From contig CAMLSF010000010.1 in assembly GCA_946482615.1 (NCBI GenBank), forward strand, positions 1 to 43,140: 43,140 nt of DNA, read 5' to 3'. A program made the position numbers and the translations under genes. The DNA is from an uncultured Chromatiaceae bacterium. GTDB lineage: Bacteria; Pseudomonadota; Gammaproteobacteria; Enterobacterales; Alteromonadaceae. The notes beneath the pieces are model-generated. The model had not been told where the DNA came from, made no database searches, and was given only the letters and a program-made list of their open reading frames with translations. Shown here piece after piece: positions 35,408 to 43,140 of the stretch. Within the stretch, counting starts at the first letter, position 1. Each line of letters begins with the position of its first letter.

Positions 35408-35844
35408 GCTTTTTGCGCAGCATCCAGCTGCTGTATTAAACGTGCTTGTTGCAATAATTTCACTTGAGTTTTGATCCTGTGTTTCAGCGTCACAGCATTG
35501 ACTGGCTTGCTCACAAAATCAGCACCACCGGCTTCCCAGCATAAAACCTCCTCTTCCGGACTCTGCATGCCTGTGACAAAAATCACTGGTATTTGCGCCA
35601 ATTCAGCTTGTTGCTTTAATACACGGCAGGTTGCCAGACCATCGAGTTCCGGCATCAGCACGTCCAGCAGGATCAAATCCGGTGGGTTGTTTTGGCACAA
35701 ACTAATGGCCTGAGCACCGGATGTGGCCATAAAAATCTGGTAATCAGCATTCAGCATCTGATGAATGAGTTGAATATTGACTGGCTGGTCGTCTACCACC
35801 AGAATTTTGATTTTCTGCGCGCTCTGTAACGGGGTGACACTCAT
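35404..35844 (-). CDS. Single-domain (REC) response regulator
   Basis: A 146-residue stand-alone receiver: acidic pocket DD in ILVVDDQPVN, phosphoacceptor in LILLDVLMPELDG (D61), T/S in VTGMQ, and Lys in SKPV (K113). The last 25 residues form a short helix and no output domain is present. It lies 6 nt downstream of the hybrid kinase gene and is the third gene of the Hpt-kinase-REC unit. It may pass phosphate on, act as a phosphate sink, or signal by protein contact. The frame opens at a TTG (35847), but the next codon is ATG (35844) with AAAGG 9 nt ahead, so I use the ATG. Confidence 0.9.
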   Translation of the reverse strand: MSVTPLQSAQKIKILVVDDQPVNIQLIHQMLNADYQIFMATSGAQAISLCQNNPPDLILLDVLMPELDGLATCRVLKQQAELAQIPVIFVTGMQSPEEEVLCWEAGGADFVSKPVNAVTLKHRIKTQVKLLQQARLIQQLDAAQKA

Positions 35845-35850
35845 CAATAA

Positions 35851-38800
35851 CTACCTTTTCAGCAATGTCTGGTATTGCTCTGTGTACTGCAGAGCCTGAA
35901 TAAAATTCAATTGGTCTAAAGCACTTTCCAACTGAGTAACCCAGTCCGGGTTCAGGTTGTGCAAGGCGCCTTTCAGCTCTGAAAACTGATCCAAGGCATT
36001 CATATTAAAACTTTGCAAAGAAGATTGCAGCTCACCCAGCAGAGCGGCCAGTTCAGCCTCACCCGGCAACGCAGTCACCACCTCTTTGGCTACAGGCGCA
36101 GTTTCAGCCAACAGCACTGGCGCAAAACCAGCAAAAGCTTCAGCGTCAGCAACAAACTTCGCTACAGCTTTAGGTAAATCCAAAGCTGTTTTTTGCTTAA
36201 TGGATTGTTCTATCGCGGCAGCAGGTTCAGATAAACGCACAATACCTAAAGAACTGGCGGACCCCTTTAAAGAATGGGCCAGCAAGTACAACTCTTTTTC
36301 CGGCAAAGCCCCGGAACCGGCTTTGAGCTTCACTAAAGCCGCATCAAGCTCAGCAACAAAAGACTTCAGCGTTTTATGATATACAGAGACCGAGTTGCCC
36401 AGACGATTTAATGCAGAATTCAGCTGCACACCTTGCTGTAAAGCAGCATCTATCAAAGCCGGACTCAGTAATGGCTGCTGAATGCCTGTCACAGCAGCAC
36501 TGGGGTCGACCGGAGTTTTTGACCACTTCAGTATGGTTTGTACCAGGGTGTCGATGGCAAAAGGTTTGGCCACATGATCGTTCATGCCTGCATCCAGACA
36601 AGCCTGTTTGTCCGACTGCATTGCATTGGCCGTCATGGCCACTATAGGCAAGGTCAGCATGGCGGCTTTATTGCGGATACGGCGGGTGGTTTCATAACCG
36701 TCCATATCCGGCATCTGGATATCCATCAGCACTAAATCGTATTTGTCTGGCTGCTGTTCCAGCATAGCCAGCGCAAAAGTACCGCCAGGTGCTATATCAA
36801 CCAAAGCCCCTTCATTGCCTAACAACTCAGAAGCTACTATCTGGTTCGTCGGATTGTCTTCGACCAGCAGCAGCTGTAAACCGTTCAGGCGACTTTGACG
36901 TGGAGCCGCATCTTGCAGCGCATTGGAAAACATCTCTTTGCCAGCGAGCGCATCCAATACCGCATCAAGCAAGCGGCCAGGGGTAACAGGTTTAACAATA
37001 AAACCATTCAGCAAATGCTGACTTTGTTCTTCCTGCTGCTTTTGCGCCAGACACTCACGGCCATGAGCTGTCACCATAATCACCAGCGGCATATCAGGTC
37101 CCTGCACCAGCTGACGGATTTTTTCGGCGGTTTGCCAGCCATCCAAACCCGGCATCAGCCAATCGAGTAACACCAGTTTATAGCCACTTTGTTGTTGCAA
37201 CAGCTGCAGCGCCTGCTCGCCACTGCTGGCTAAATCCACCTGACAACCATAATGGCGCATCACTTCAGATAAAATTTGCCGGGATTGCTGGTTATCGTCC
37301 ACCACCAGCACTTTCAAATCCTGCAACAACGATAAATCAGACTTTGCAGCGGGTAAGTTCAGGCAATTGAACCAGAGTTCAAACTCAAAACTACTGCCCT
37401 GTCCAAAACTGCTCTGTACTGATAATTGGCCCCCCATCAGCTCGACCAGACCCCGGCTAATTGCCAGCCCCAGGCCTGTGCCACCGTAACGACGGCTGAT
37501 GGACGACTCAGCCTGACTGAAACTCTGAAAAATCAGCGCAAGCTGTTGTTCAGTCATGCCAATACCAGTGTCTTTGACTTTAAATTTCAGCCGGGCAGCA
37601 TCGGCCTTACGTTCTGTCACTTCGAGGCTGACCACTATTTCACCCTTGTCAGTGAACTTGATGGCATTACCGGTCAGATTTAGCAGCACCTGCTTCAGCC
37701 TCAAACTATCTCCAACCACAAGCTGAGGTAAATCGTCGTCAAACTGATACAAGACTTCGACATCTTTGCTACCCAGATTGGCTGATAAAATGGTCCCAAT
37801 GTCCTCCATCAGCGTTGGCAGTTCAAAGCTGTGACTATCCATTTCCAGCTTGCCGGCTTCCACTTTAGAGAAGTCCAGAATATCGTTCAGAATAGCCAAT
37901 AAGGATTTCGCAGCAATTTCTGTCTGACGAATATAGTCTTCCTGCCGCATGGTTAAACTGGTTTGTTGCACCAGCTGCAACATGCCCAGAATAGCGTTCA
38001 TGGGGGTGCGGATTTCATGACTCATATTGGCCAGAAAAGCAGACTTTGCGTCATTCGCTGCATCCGCCAACCGTCGGGCCTGCGCCAGCTCCAGTTCCCT
38101 TTTATGTTGCTCAGAACGATCCCGGGCTACCAGATAGAAATAGTCCCGCTGTTCAAAACGGACCCAGGATAAGTTCACCGATAAGGGGATTTGCACCCCA
38201 GTTGCATCTTCAAACTGAGTTTCAAACTGCACACTACGTTTTGTCCCCGGGCTTTGGGTCAGTTGCTGCAACCGATCCCCCACTAACTGTGCGGCCAGAT
38301 CAGCTGCACTTAAGTGTTCGGAACAGCATGCCAAAGCGGCAGGATTGGCTTTAATCACTTCAGCATGGTCACTTAGCCAGAACACTAAATCCGGACTTTG
38401 TTCTGTCGACACTTTCGCCAGCGCCAGCTCAAATTCCAGCTCTTTTTGTACAGTTAAATCACGGGCTATACCTAAATAACCTACCACCTGTTTTTGTTGA
38501 TCCAATAAGGCGGTGACAGCAACCTGAACCGGAATACGGCTGCCGTCTTTGCGGATATAAGTCCATTCCCTGTCATCGGTTTGGCCTTGTTTGGTTTTTT
38601 CAGCCCACACCGTGATGTCAGCATCCACCTGGTGGCCCAGTTGGGCGGTCTGTTGCTGTGAATACTCCGCCAATTCCACCGGATCATGAATAATATCCGG
38701 GCCATAACGACCAATAACTTCAGCTTCCTTATACTGCAACATAGCTTCAGCTGCGGGGTTAAAAGAGGTGATCATGCCATCTAAATCAGTGGTGATAATC

Positions 38801-40314
38801 ACGTAATTGGCATTACGCAAAATACTGCGCTGTAATGCAGATACCCGCTCAATTTCAGCTGTCCGCAATTCAACCTGATGCTCCAGCTCCTCATTAGCCT
38901 GCTGCAGTTTTTGTTCGGCCTGTTTGATATGACTGATATCGTTCACTGTCAGTGCTGAACCTATAAACTGGCCTTTTTCGTCCAGAATAGGGGACAAATT
39001 CAGCGACACCGAATGTTGCTGACCGGACTGATGCTGACGTACAGTCTGGACATAACGTATTTTCTGACCTTTACGAACCGCCAGCTCCAGTTGAGATTGT
39101 TCATTCAGAAGATCATCGGGAACAATCAACTGGCTAATGGTTTTGCCCAGACTTTCAGCTTCGCTGTAACCAAACATCTGTTCTGCCGCCTGGTTCCAGC
39201 TGCTGATCTTGCCATGCTTATCCAGACCAACCACAGCCTCATTGGCATTTTCCACTATGGCGGCCAGCACAGCTCTGTGTCTGGATAATTGCAAACGCCG
39301 CAAAAAGGTCAGCTGTACAAAAGCAAAAATCACGATCAACAGCGCGCTGAATCCTGCCGAGGTATAAAACACTTGTTGGGGAGCAGGCAAAGCCAAAGCC
39401 TCAACAAAATGCTCTGTGGCCTGCAATCGGACCAGCCAGTTACGACCAAAAATAGTGAGCAGCTGTTCAGCCTGGTAAGGAACTAAGGCTGAGTCTGTAG
39501 CCGCAGTTTTAAAAAAAGCCTGCTGCGGATTAAATGCGGTGTCTATCACTTCCAGTTGAACCTGAGCGTCCGCAATTTTAATAGTGGATAAGATTTCATC
39601 AATAGTGAGAGGGGCATAAGCCAGACCGTATAATTGCTGATAACGTTCTTCTGCGGTTTGCGGCGCTTTACCTTGCAGGTAGATGGGCATCAATAACAAA
39701 AAGCCCCGGGATTTTTCGCTTTGCGCCTGCACCAGAGTCACAGGTTCAGTCAATACAGCCCTGTTTTCCCGCACAGCCTTCAGCGTGGTTTGATAGCGGA
39801 TCTGCTCTGAGGCTATATCAAAACCTATAGCTTCTTCATTGTCCGCTATAGGTTCAATGTATTGAATAACAAATAAATCATGTGTGTGTGCACTGTGTTG
39901 ACGGAAGTTAAAGCGGTCACCACTTTCGGCTTCAGCCTGTGCTAAAAATTGAGGAAGCTCCGCAGGTGTCACTTTACGGATAATGCCAAAACCCCGGGCT
40001 CCGGGAAATTCGAGCTTCAGGTCACGGCTCTGACTGTAGCTCAACATGTTTTCATAACCGAAGTTTTCTGCGCCCGCGCTCAATACAGCACCGCGGACAC
40101 CACGTAAACCATATTGATAAATCGTCAGTTTTTCGCCTATCGCATCCGCCAGTTGCAGGGCTTTGTTATCTAAGCTTTGTTGAATACGTTGCTGATTCTG
40201 CTTCACTTGCCCTTGTTGCAGATGATCAGACAAATAAAAGCCAATGACTGCAAATAACAATGCTGGAATAACTACAGGCAAAAGCTCAGACACATTACGC
40301 TTCAGCCATGTCAT
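35851..40314 (-). CDS. CHASE-PAS hybrid histidine kinase with two REC and one Hpt domain
   Basis: A 1487-residue membrane sensor. Order: TM1 (about 11-28), periplasmic CHASE domain (about 60-290, with FPGARGFGIIRKV), TM2 (about 314-338), PAS1 (345-465), coiled coil (465-495), PAS2 (about 495-625), PAS3 (632-735), HisKA with H766 in LANMSHEIRTPMNAIL, HATPase (about 865-982; NLTGNAIKFT, GTGLGLAI), REC1 with D1051, REC2 with D1198, and Hpt with H1347 in AHSLKGSASSLG. A full His-Asp-His relay is therefore within one chain. CHASE domains sense small extracellular ligands, here unknown. The start codon overlaps the stop of the preceding Hpt gene (TAATG). Likely outputs are the separate REC protein and the divergent GGDEF-EAL protein. 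Confidence 0.93.
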   Translation of the reverse strand: MTWLKRNVSELLPVVIPALLFAVIGFYLSDHLQQGQVKQNQQRIQQSLDNKALQLADAIGEKLTIYQYGLRGVRGAVLSAGAENFGYENMLSYSQSRDLKLEFPGARGFGIIRKVTPAELPQFLAQAEAESGDRFNFRQHSAHTHDLFVIQYIEPIADNEEAIGFDIASEQIRYQTTLKAVRENRAVLTEPVTLVQAQSEKSRGFLLLMPIYLQGKAPQTAEERYQQLYGLAYAPLTIDEILSTIKIADAQVQLEVIDTAFNPQQAFFKTAATDSALVPYQAEQLLTIFGRNWLVRLQATEHFVEALALPAPQQVFYTSAGFSALLIVIFAFVQLTFLRRLQLSRHRAVLAAIVENANEAVVGLDKHGKISSWNQAAEQMFGYSEAESLGKTISQLIVPDDLLNEQSQLELAVRKGQKIRYVQTVRQHQSGQQHSVSLNLSPILDEKGQFIGSALTVNDISHIKQAEQKLQQANEELEHQVELRTAEIERVSALQRSILRNANYVIITTDLDGMITSFNPAAEAMLQYKEAEVIGRYGPDIIHDPVELAEYSQQQTAQLGHQVDADITVWAEKTKQGQTDDREWTYIRKDGSRIPVQVAVTALLDQQKQVVGYLGIARDLTVQKELEFELALAKVSTEQSPDLVFWLSDHAEVIKANPAALACCSEHLSAADLAAQLVGDRLQQLTQSPGTKRSVQFETQFEDATGVQIPLSVNLSWVRFEQRDYFYLVARDRSEQHKRELELAQARRLADAANDAKSAFLANMSHEIRTPMNAILGMLQLVQQTSLTMRQEDYIRQTEIAAKSLLAILNDILDFSKVEAGKLEMDSHSFELPTLMEDIGTILSANLGSKDVEVLYQFDDDLPQLVVGDSLRLKQVLLNLTGNAIKFTDKGEIVVSLEVTERKADAARLKFKVKDTGIGMTEQQLALIFQSFSQAESSISRRYGGTGLGLAISRGLVELMGGQLSVQSSFGQGSSFEFELWFNCLNLPAAKSDLSLLQDLKVLVVDDNQQSRQILSEVMRHYGCQVDLASSGEQALQLLQQQSGYKLVLLDWLMPGLDGWQTAEKIRQLVQGPDMPLVIMVTAHGRECLAQKQQEEQSQHLLNGFIVKPVTPGRLLDAVLDALAGKEMFSNALQDAAPRQSRLNGLQLLLVEDNPTNQIVASELLGNEGALVDIAPGGTFALAMLEQQPDKYDLVLMDIQMPDMDGYETTRRIRNKAAMLTLPIVAMTANAMQSDKQACLDAGMNDHVAKPFAIDTLVQTILKWSKTPVDPSAAVTGIQQPLLSPALIDAALQQGVQLNSALNRLGNSVSVYHKTLKSFVAELDAALVKLKAGSGALPEKELYLLAHSLKGSASSLGIVRLSEPAAAIEQSIKQKTALDLPKAVAKFVADAEAFAGFAPVLLAETAPVAKEVVTALPGEAELAALLGELQSSLQSFNMNALDQFSELKGALHNLNPDWVTQLESALDQLNFIQALQYTEQYQTLLKR

Positions 40315-40880
40315 TATCCGGCATCCTTCTGGTTCATACTGCGTTTCAGCCGTTCTGCTGCAGCCATAAAATTTAACGTCATAATGTCCTGCTCCATCAG
40401 CACAAAGTCATCAGCACCTAAATAACTAATCCAACCTGATCTTTGTTGCTGAAATAAGCTATAAGCCTGCATATCACTGTTTTCAAGATACTGAATATAC
40501 TGCAAAAGGTCGGGCAACTCATGATCTGAATTGTGTTCAAACTGAGTCAGCCATAACTCAAGCGCAGCACTGGTTTGCTCCAGACATTCCAGATAAAGCG
40601 TAAACTCTGCCACAGTGGGCAACTGGCCGGACTGATGCAATGCCTGTTCCAGAGGGCGGGATAATTCAGGTAAAGCGATCGCTCCCAAAGTAGCGTAACT
40701 GCCGCGTAACTTATGCATAGAGTGCTCAATGGCTTTGGGGTCATTGTTTTGATAAAACTGTTTCAGTTTCTGTAGTTCAACAGAAGTAGACCTGACCAGT
40801 TGAGTCATAGCAGGTGAAAGATGCTGAAACGCATCCTGCGAGAACCCTATTAATTGCTCCAGTACACTAAAATTAAACAA
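40314..40880 (-). CDS. Stand-alone Hpt phosphotransfer protein
   Basis: A 188-residue protein with an N-terminal Hpt four-helix bundle: SMHKLRGSYATLGAIALPELSRPLE has the phosphorylatable H56 in H-K-L-R-G (described as H56-K-L-R-G followed by SYATLGA). The C-terminal half (about 105-188) is helical and unassigned. The frame has no ATG: translation must start at the TTG at 40880, because TAG lies four codons upstream. AGG stands 8 nt before it. It is the first gene of the Hpt-hybrid kinase-REC unit and can move phosphate between the kinase's REC domains and the other receivers in this region. Confidence 0.8.
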   Translation of the reverse strand: MFNFSVLEQLIGFSQDAFQHLSPAMTQLVRSTSVELQKLKQFYQNNDPKAIEHSMHKLRGSYATLGAIALPELSRPLEQALHQSGQLPTVAEFTLYLECLEQTSAALELWLTQFEHNSDHELPDLLQYIQYLENSDMQAYSLFQQQRSGWISYLGADDFVLMEQDIMTLNFMAAAERLKRSMNQKDAG

Positions 40881-41005
40881 CGTCTTGGCCTACCTGAATG
40901 ATTTCTCACAGCATAATTGGCTTTGAGTGAAAAATCCCGTGCTTTATCCGGTTAATTTTTCGTCTACACTGATAAAGGATTGGGTAAAAAACAGGGAAGT
41001 ACCGA

Positions 41006-43123
41006 ATGCAGGTGACTCAAGCTGCTATGCCAGCAGCAAAAATTTTATTAGTGGATGATCAGGCGTCATCCCTGTTATTGCTGCGTGAGCTGCTGCAGGA
41101 TTTCGCCACTTTGTATTTCGCCACAGATGGCGTTCAGGCCATAGAGCTGGCGATTTTGCATCACCCTGAACTCATAGTTCTGGATATAGAGATGCCAGAT
41201 ATGGATGGCCTTGCCGTATGCAGAACCCTAAAATCCAATCCTGCCACCAGTGATATAGCCGTTGTATTTATTACCTCCCATATCGATATAGAACATGAAA
41301 TTGCTTCGTTAACTGAAGGTGGTATCGATTTTTTACGTAAACCTTTGCATGCAGTTTCCTGTCGTATGCGCATTAAAAATCTGCTGGATTTAAGCCGCTA
41401 TAGCAGACAAGTCGAAGCGGAAAGAGAATGGCTGCGGGTGACATTAGATTCTATAGGCGATGCAGTGATAGCCACAGATCTGGATGGAAAAATCAGCTTT
41501 ATGAACCCTATAGCTGAACGTATGACAGGCTGGCTGGCCAAAGAGGCGTTGTATCGCCCTATAGAAGAAGTAATGCAGTTGCGGGATGCTCATACTTTAG
41601 AACCACACTGGAACCCGATTTATTTTGCACTGAAAGAACAGCGTGTGGTGGCCATGGCTTTAAATTGTCAGCTGGTGTCGCGCACAGGCCAGTTGTTTCA
41701 GGTGGAGGATTCAGCGGCCCCTATTATCGACAGTAAGGGGCATTGCCTTGGCAGCATAGTGGTGTTTCATGATGTCAGTGAAAGTATGGCGCTGGCTTTA
41801 AAAATGAGCCATTTAGCTAATCATGATCCGCTAACCAACCTGCCGAATCGTGTTTTGTTGTATGACCGCATCGAACAGGCCATCAAAAGAGCAGAGCAGC
41901 TGCACCACAAAGCCGCCTTACTGCTGATCGATCTGGACCATTTTAAGTATGTGAACGATTCTATTGGCCATAACTTCGGTGATTTGCTGATCAAACAGGC
42001 CTCAGAACGTCTGAACTCTATTTGTGATGCCGGCACCACGCTAGCCCGGTTAGGCGGTGACGAGTTTGTGATGGTATTACCGGAACTTTGGTCTATCGAA
42101 GAGGTAGCCTTGTTCACCAGCCAGGTGCATAGCCAATTTCAGCAACCTTTTGCACTGGAGGATAAAAAATATCAGATGGCCGTCAGCATAGGTGTCAGTA
42201 TTTATCCTGATGATGCCCAAACCATTGAAATGTTTATGCGTCACGCCGACGTCGCTATGTTTAAAGCCAAATCCGAAGGCCGTAACAGAACCAGCTTTTT
42301 CTCAGACGAACTGGAGCAGCAAATCATCTATCGCCATCAACTGGAACTGCTGTTGCGCGAAACGCTAAGCAATAAGCAACTCCAGGTGTATTACCAGCCA
42401 AAACTCTGTTTACAGACAGGCAAGCTGTTAGGGGCCGAAGCTTTAGCCCGGATGCAGAACCATCAGGGGCACTGGGTTTCACCTATGGAATTTATTCCAC
42501 TGGCAGAAGAAACAGGTTTAATTACTGAGCTGGGTTTGCAAGTGCTGCGTCAGTCCTGTCTGGAGTGCCTCAGCTGGCAAGAGCTGGGTTATCAGGTGCC
42601 GGTATCGGTTAACATTGCAGCGGCTCAGTTTGCCGACCCACTGTTGGTAAAACAAATTACAGATCTGATGGCTGAACTGAAGATACCAGCCCAACTTCTG
42701 GAGCTGGAAGTAACAGAAAGCGCACTGATGCTGGATGTCAGCAAAACCCAAAGCATGCTGCATCAGCTCAAAGCGGCTGGCATTCGTATTTCAATAGACG
42801 ACTTCGGTACTGGCTACTCGAGCTTGTCTTATCTGAAAAAATTTCAGGTTGATGTACTGAAAATTGACAAATCCTTTGTGCAGGAAATGCTGACCGACAG
42901 AGGTGATATGGAAATAGTCAAAGCAGTGATCTCTCTGGCTCAGTCGATGAATTTACAGCTGATTGCAGAAGGTATTGAACTGGAAGCACAAAAAGACCAA
43001 TTGTTGCAGTTGGGCTGTCAGATGGGCCAGGGGTACTTATTCAGCAAACCTTTGTCGGCAGCGGATTTTAGAACTTATTTACACCAGCAACCCGGCCAAC
43101 AGAACCTGCAACCTGGGGAATAA
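41006..43123 (+). CDS. REC-PAS-GGDEF-EAL cyclic-di-GMP signalling protein
   Basis: A 705-residue cytoplasmic protein. The receiver (about 10-128) has D60 in LIVLDIEMPDMDG and K112. PAS lies at about 140-262, GGDEF at about 265-435 with an intact LGGDEF (349-354), and EAL at about 445-695 with E478-A-L in GAEALARM, SVNIAAAQF, ELEVTESALM, DDFGTGYSSLSYL and IAEGIE. Both catalytic sites look intact, so synthesis and breakdown of c-di-GMP are both possible. No RxxD inhibitory site stands before GGDEF (residues there read DAGT). Divergent from the Hpt-kinase-REC unit by 125 nt, it is a natural phosphorylation target of that relay. Confidence 0.93.
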   Translation: MQVTQAAMPAAKILLVDDQASSLLLLRELLQDFATLYFATDGVQAIELAILHHPELIVLDIEMPDMDGLAVCRTLKSNPATSDIAVVFITSHIDIEHEIASLTEGGIDFLRKPLHAVSCRMRIKNLLDLSRYSRQVEAEREWLRVTLDSIGDAVIATDLDGKISFMNPIAERMTGWLAKEALYRPIEEVMQLRDAHTLEPHWNPIYFALKEQRVVAMALNCQLVSRTGQLFQVEDSAAPIIDSKGHCLGSIVVFHDVSESMALALKMSHLANHDPLTNLPNRVLLYDRIEQAIKRAEQLHHKAALLLIDLDHFKYVNDSIGHNFGDLLIKQASERLNSICDAGTTLARLGGDEFVMVLPELWSIEEVALFTSQVHSQFQQPFALEDKKYQMAVSIGVSIYPDDAQTIEMFMRHADVAMFKAKSEGRNRTSFFSDELEQQIIYRHQLELLLRETLSNKQLQVYYQPKLCLQTGKLLGAEALARMQNHQGHWVSPMEFIPLAEETGLITELGLQVLRQSCLECLSWQELGYQVPVSVNIAAAQFADPLLVKQITDLMAELKIPAQLLELEVTESALMLDVSKTQSMLHQLKAAGIRISIDDFGTGYSSLSYLKKFQVDVLKIDKSFVQEMLTDRGDMEIVKAVISLAQSMNLQLIAEGIELEAQKDQLLQLGCQMGQGYLFSKPLSAADFRTYLHQQPGQQNLQPGE

Positions 43124-43140
43124 GCTCAAACACCGCATCT

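Overview
The window is bacterial chromosome with tightly packed genes, about 50% GC by eye. Every gene family in it is typical of marine or freshwater Gammaproteobacteria. The mix points to Rheinheimera or a close relative in the Chromatiaceae/Alteromonadales: a Xanthomonas/Caulobacter-type TonB receptor with a linked SapC, cupin and tryptophan-halogenase set, an ExoP-like GH3, a CHASE hybrid kinase and MdtABC. The genus is an inference; no rRNA or marker gene is present. No tRNA, rRNA, CRISPR array, insertion sequence or phage gene was seen.

Layout. 1-2.8 kb: two tandem DUF1840 genes (-) and a large Ig-repeat lipoprotein (+). 2.8-6.1 kb: a CpxAR-like two-component pair and an exported SMP-30/gluconolactonase-like protein (-). 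6.3-8.4 kb: a PepSY/DUF2271/DUF4198 operon (+) behind a good candidate Fur box, with a 19-bp tandem repeat growing out of the first gene's stop codon. 8.4-23.9 kb: a polysaccharide utilisation locus (PUL). It has LacI regulator, GPH-family permease and GH1 beta-glucosidase; then 2OG-oxygenase-like DUF6445, flavin halogenase, JmjC-like cupin, SapC and TonB receptor, all on the - strand; then divergent GH3 and glucose/galactose-type permease (+). 23.9-26.4 kb: LysR regulator divergent from an SDR and an NADP-binding reductase. 26.4-33.8 kb: mdtABC-like RND efflux operon (-). 33.9-35.4 kb: SnoaL-like protein and a WYL regulator (+). 35.4-43.1 kb: an Hpt / hybrid kinase / REC phosphorelay (-), divergent from a REC-PAS-GGDEF-EAL protein (+).

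How the PUL probably works. A beta-glucan oligosaccharide crosses the outer membrane through the TonB receptor. The lipoprotein GH3 releases glucose, which the FHS-type permease imports. Disaccharides enter through the GPH permease and are split in the cytoplasm by GH1. Three near-identical LacI-type operators (consensus TGAAASCGMTTACA) lie at the promoters of the receptor, GH3 and GH1, so one repressor, most simply the LacI encoded here, can switch all three units. Embedded in the locus is a set of four cytoplasmic proteins (SapC, cupin, FAD-dependent halogenase, DUF6445) that have no evident part in sugar breakdown. This receptor-linked putative modification module is the strongest candidate for undescribed biology in the window.

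Other notable signals are a cluster of TGTCAG/CTGACA hexamers between mdtA and the SnoaL/WYL pair, tandem hairpins separating the receptor gene from the modification genes, and a phosphorelay whose Hpt gene starts with TTG.
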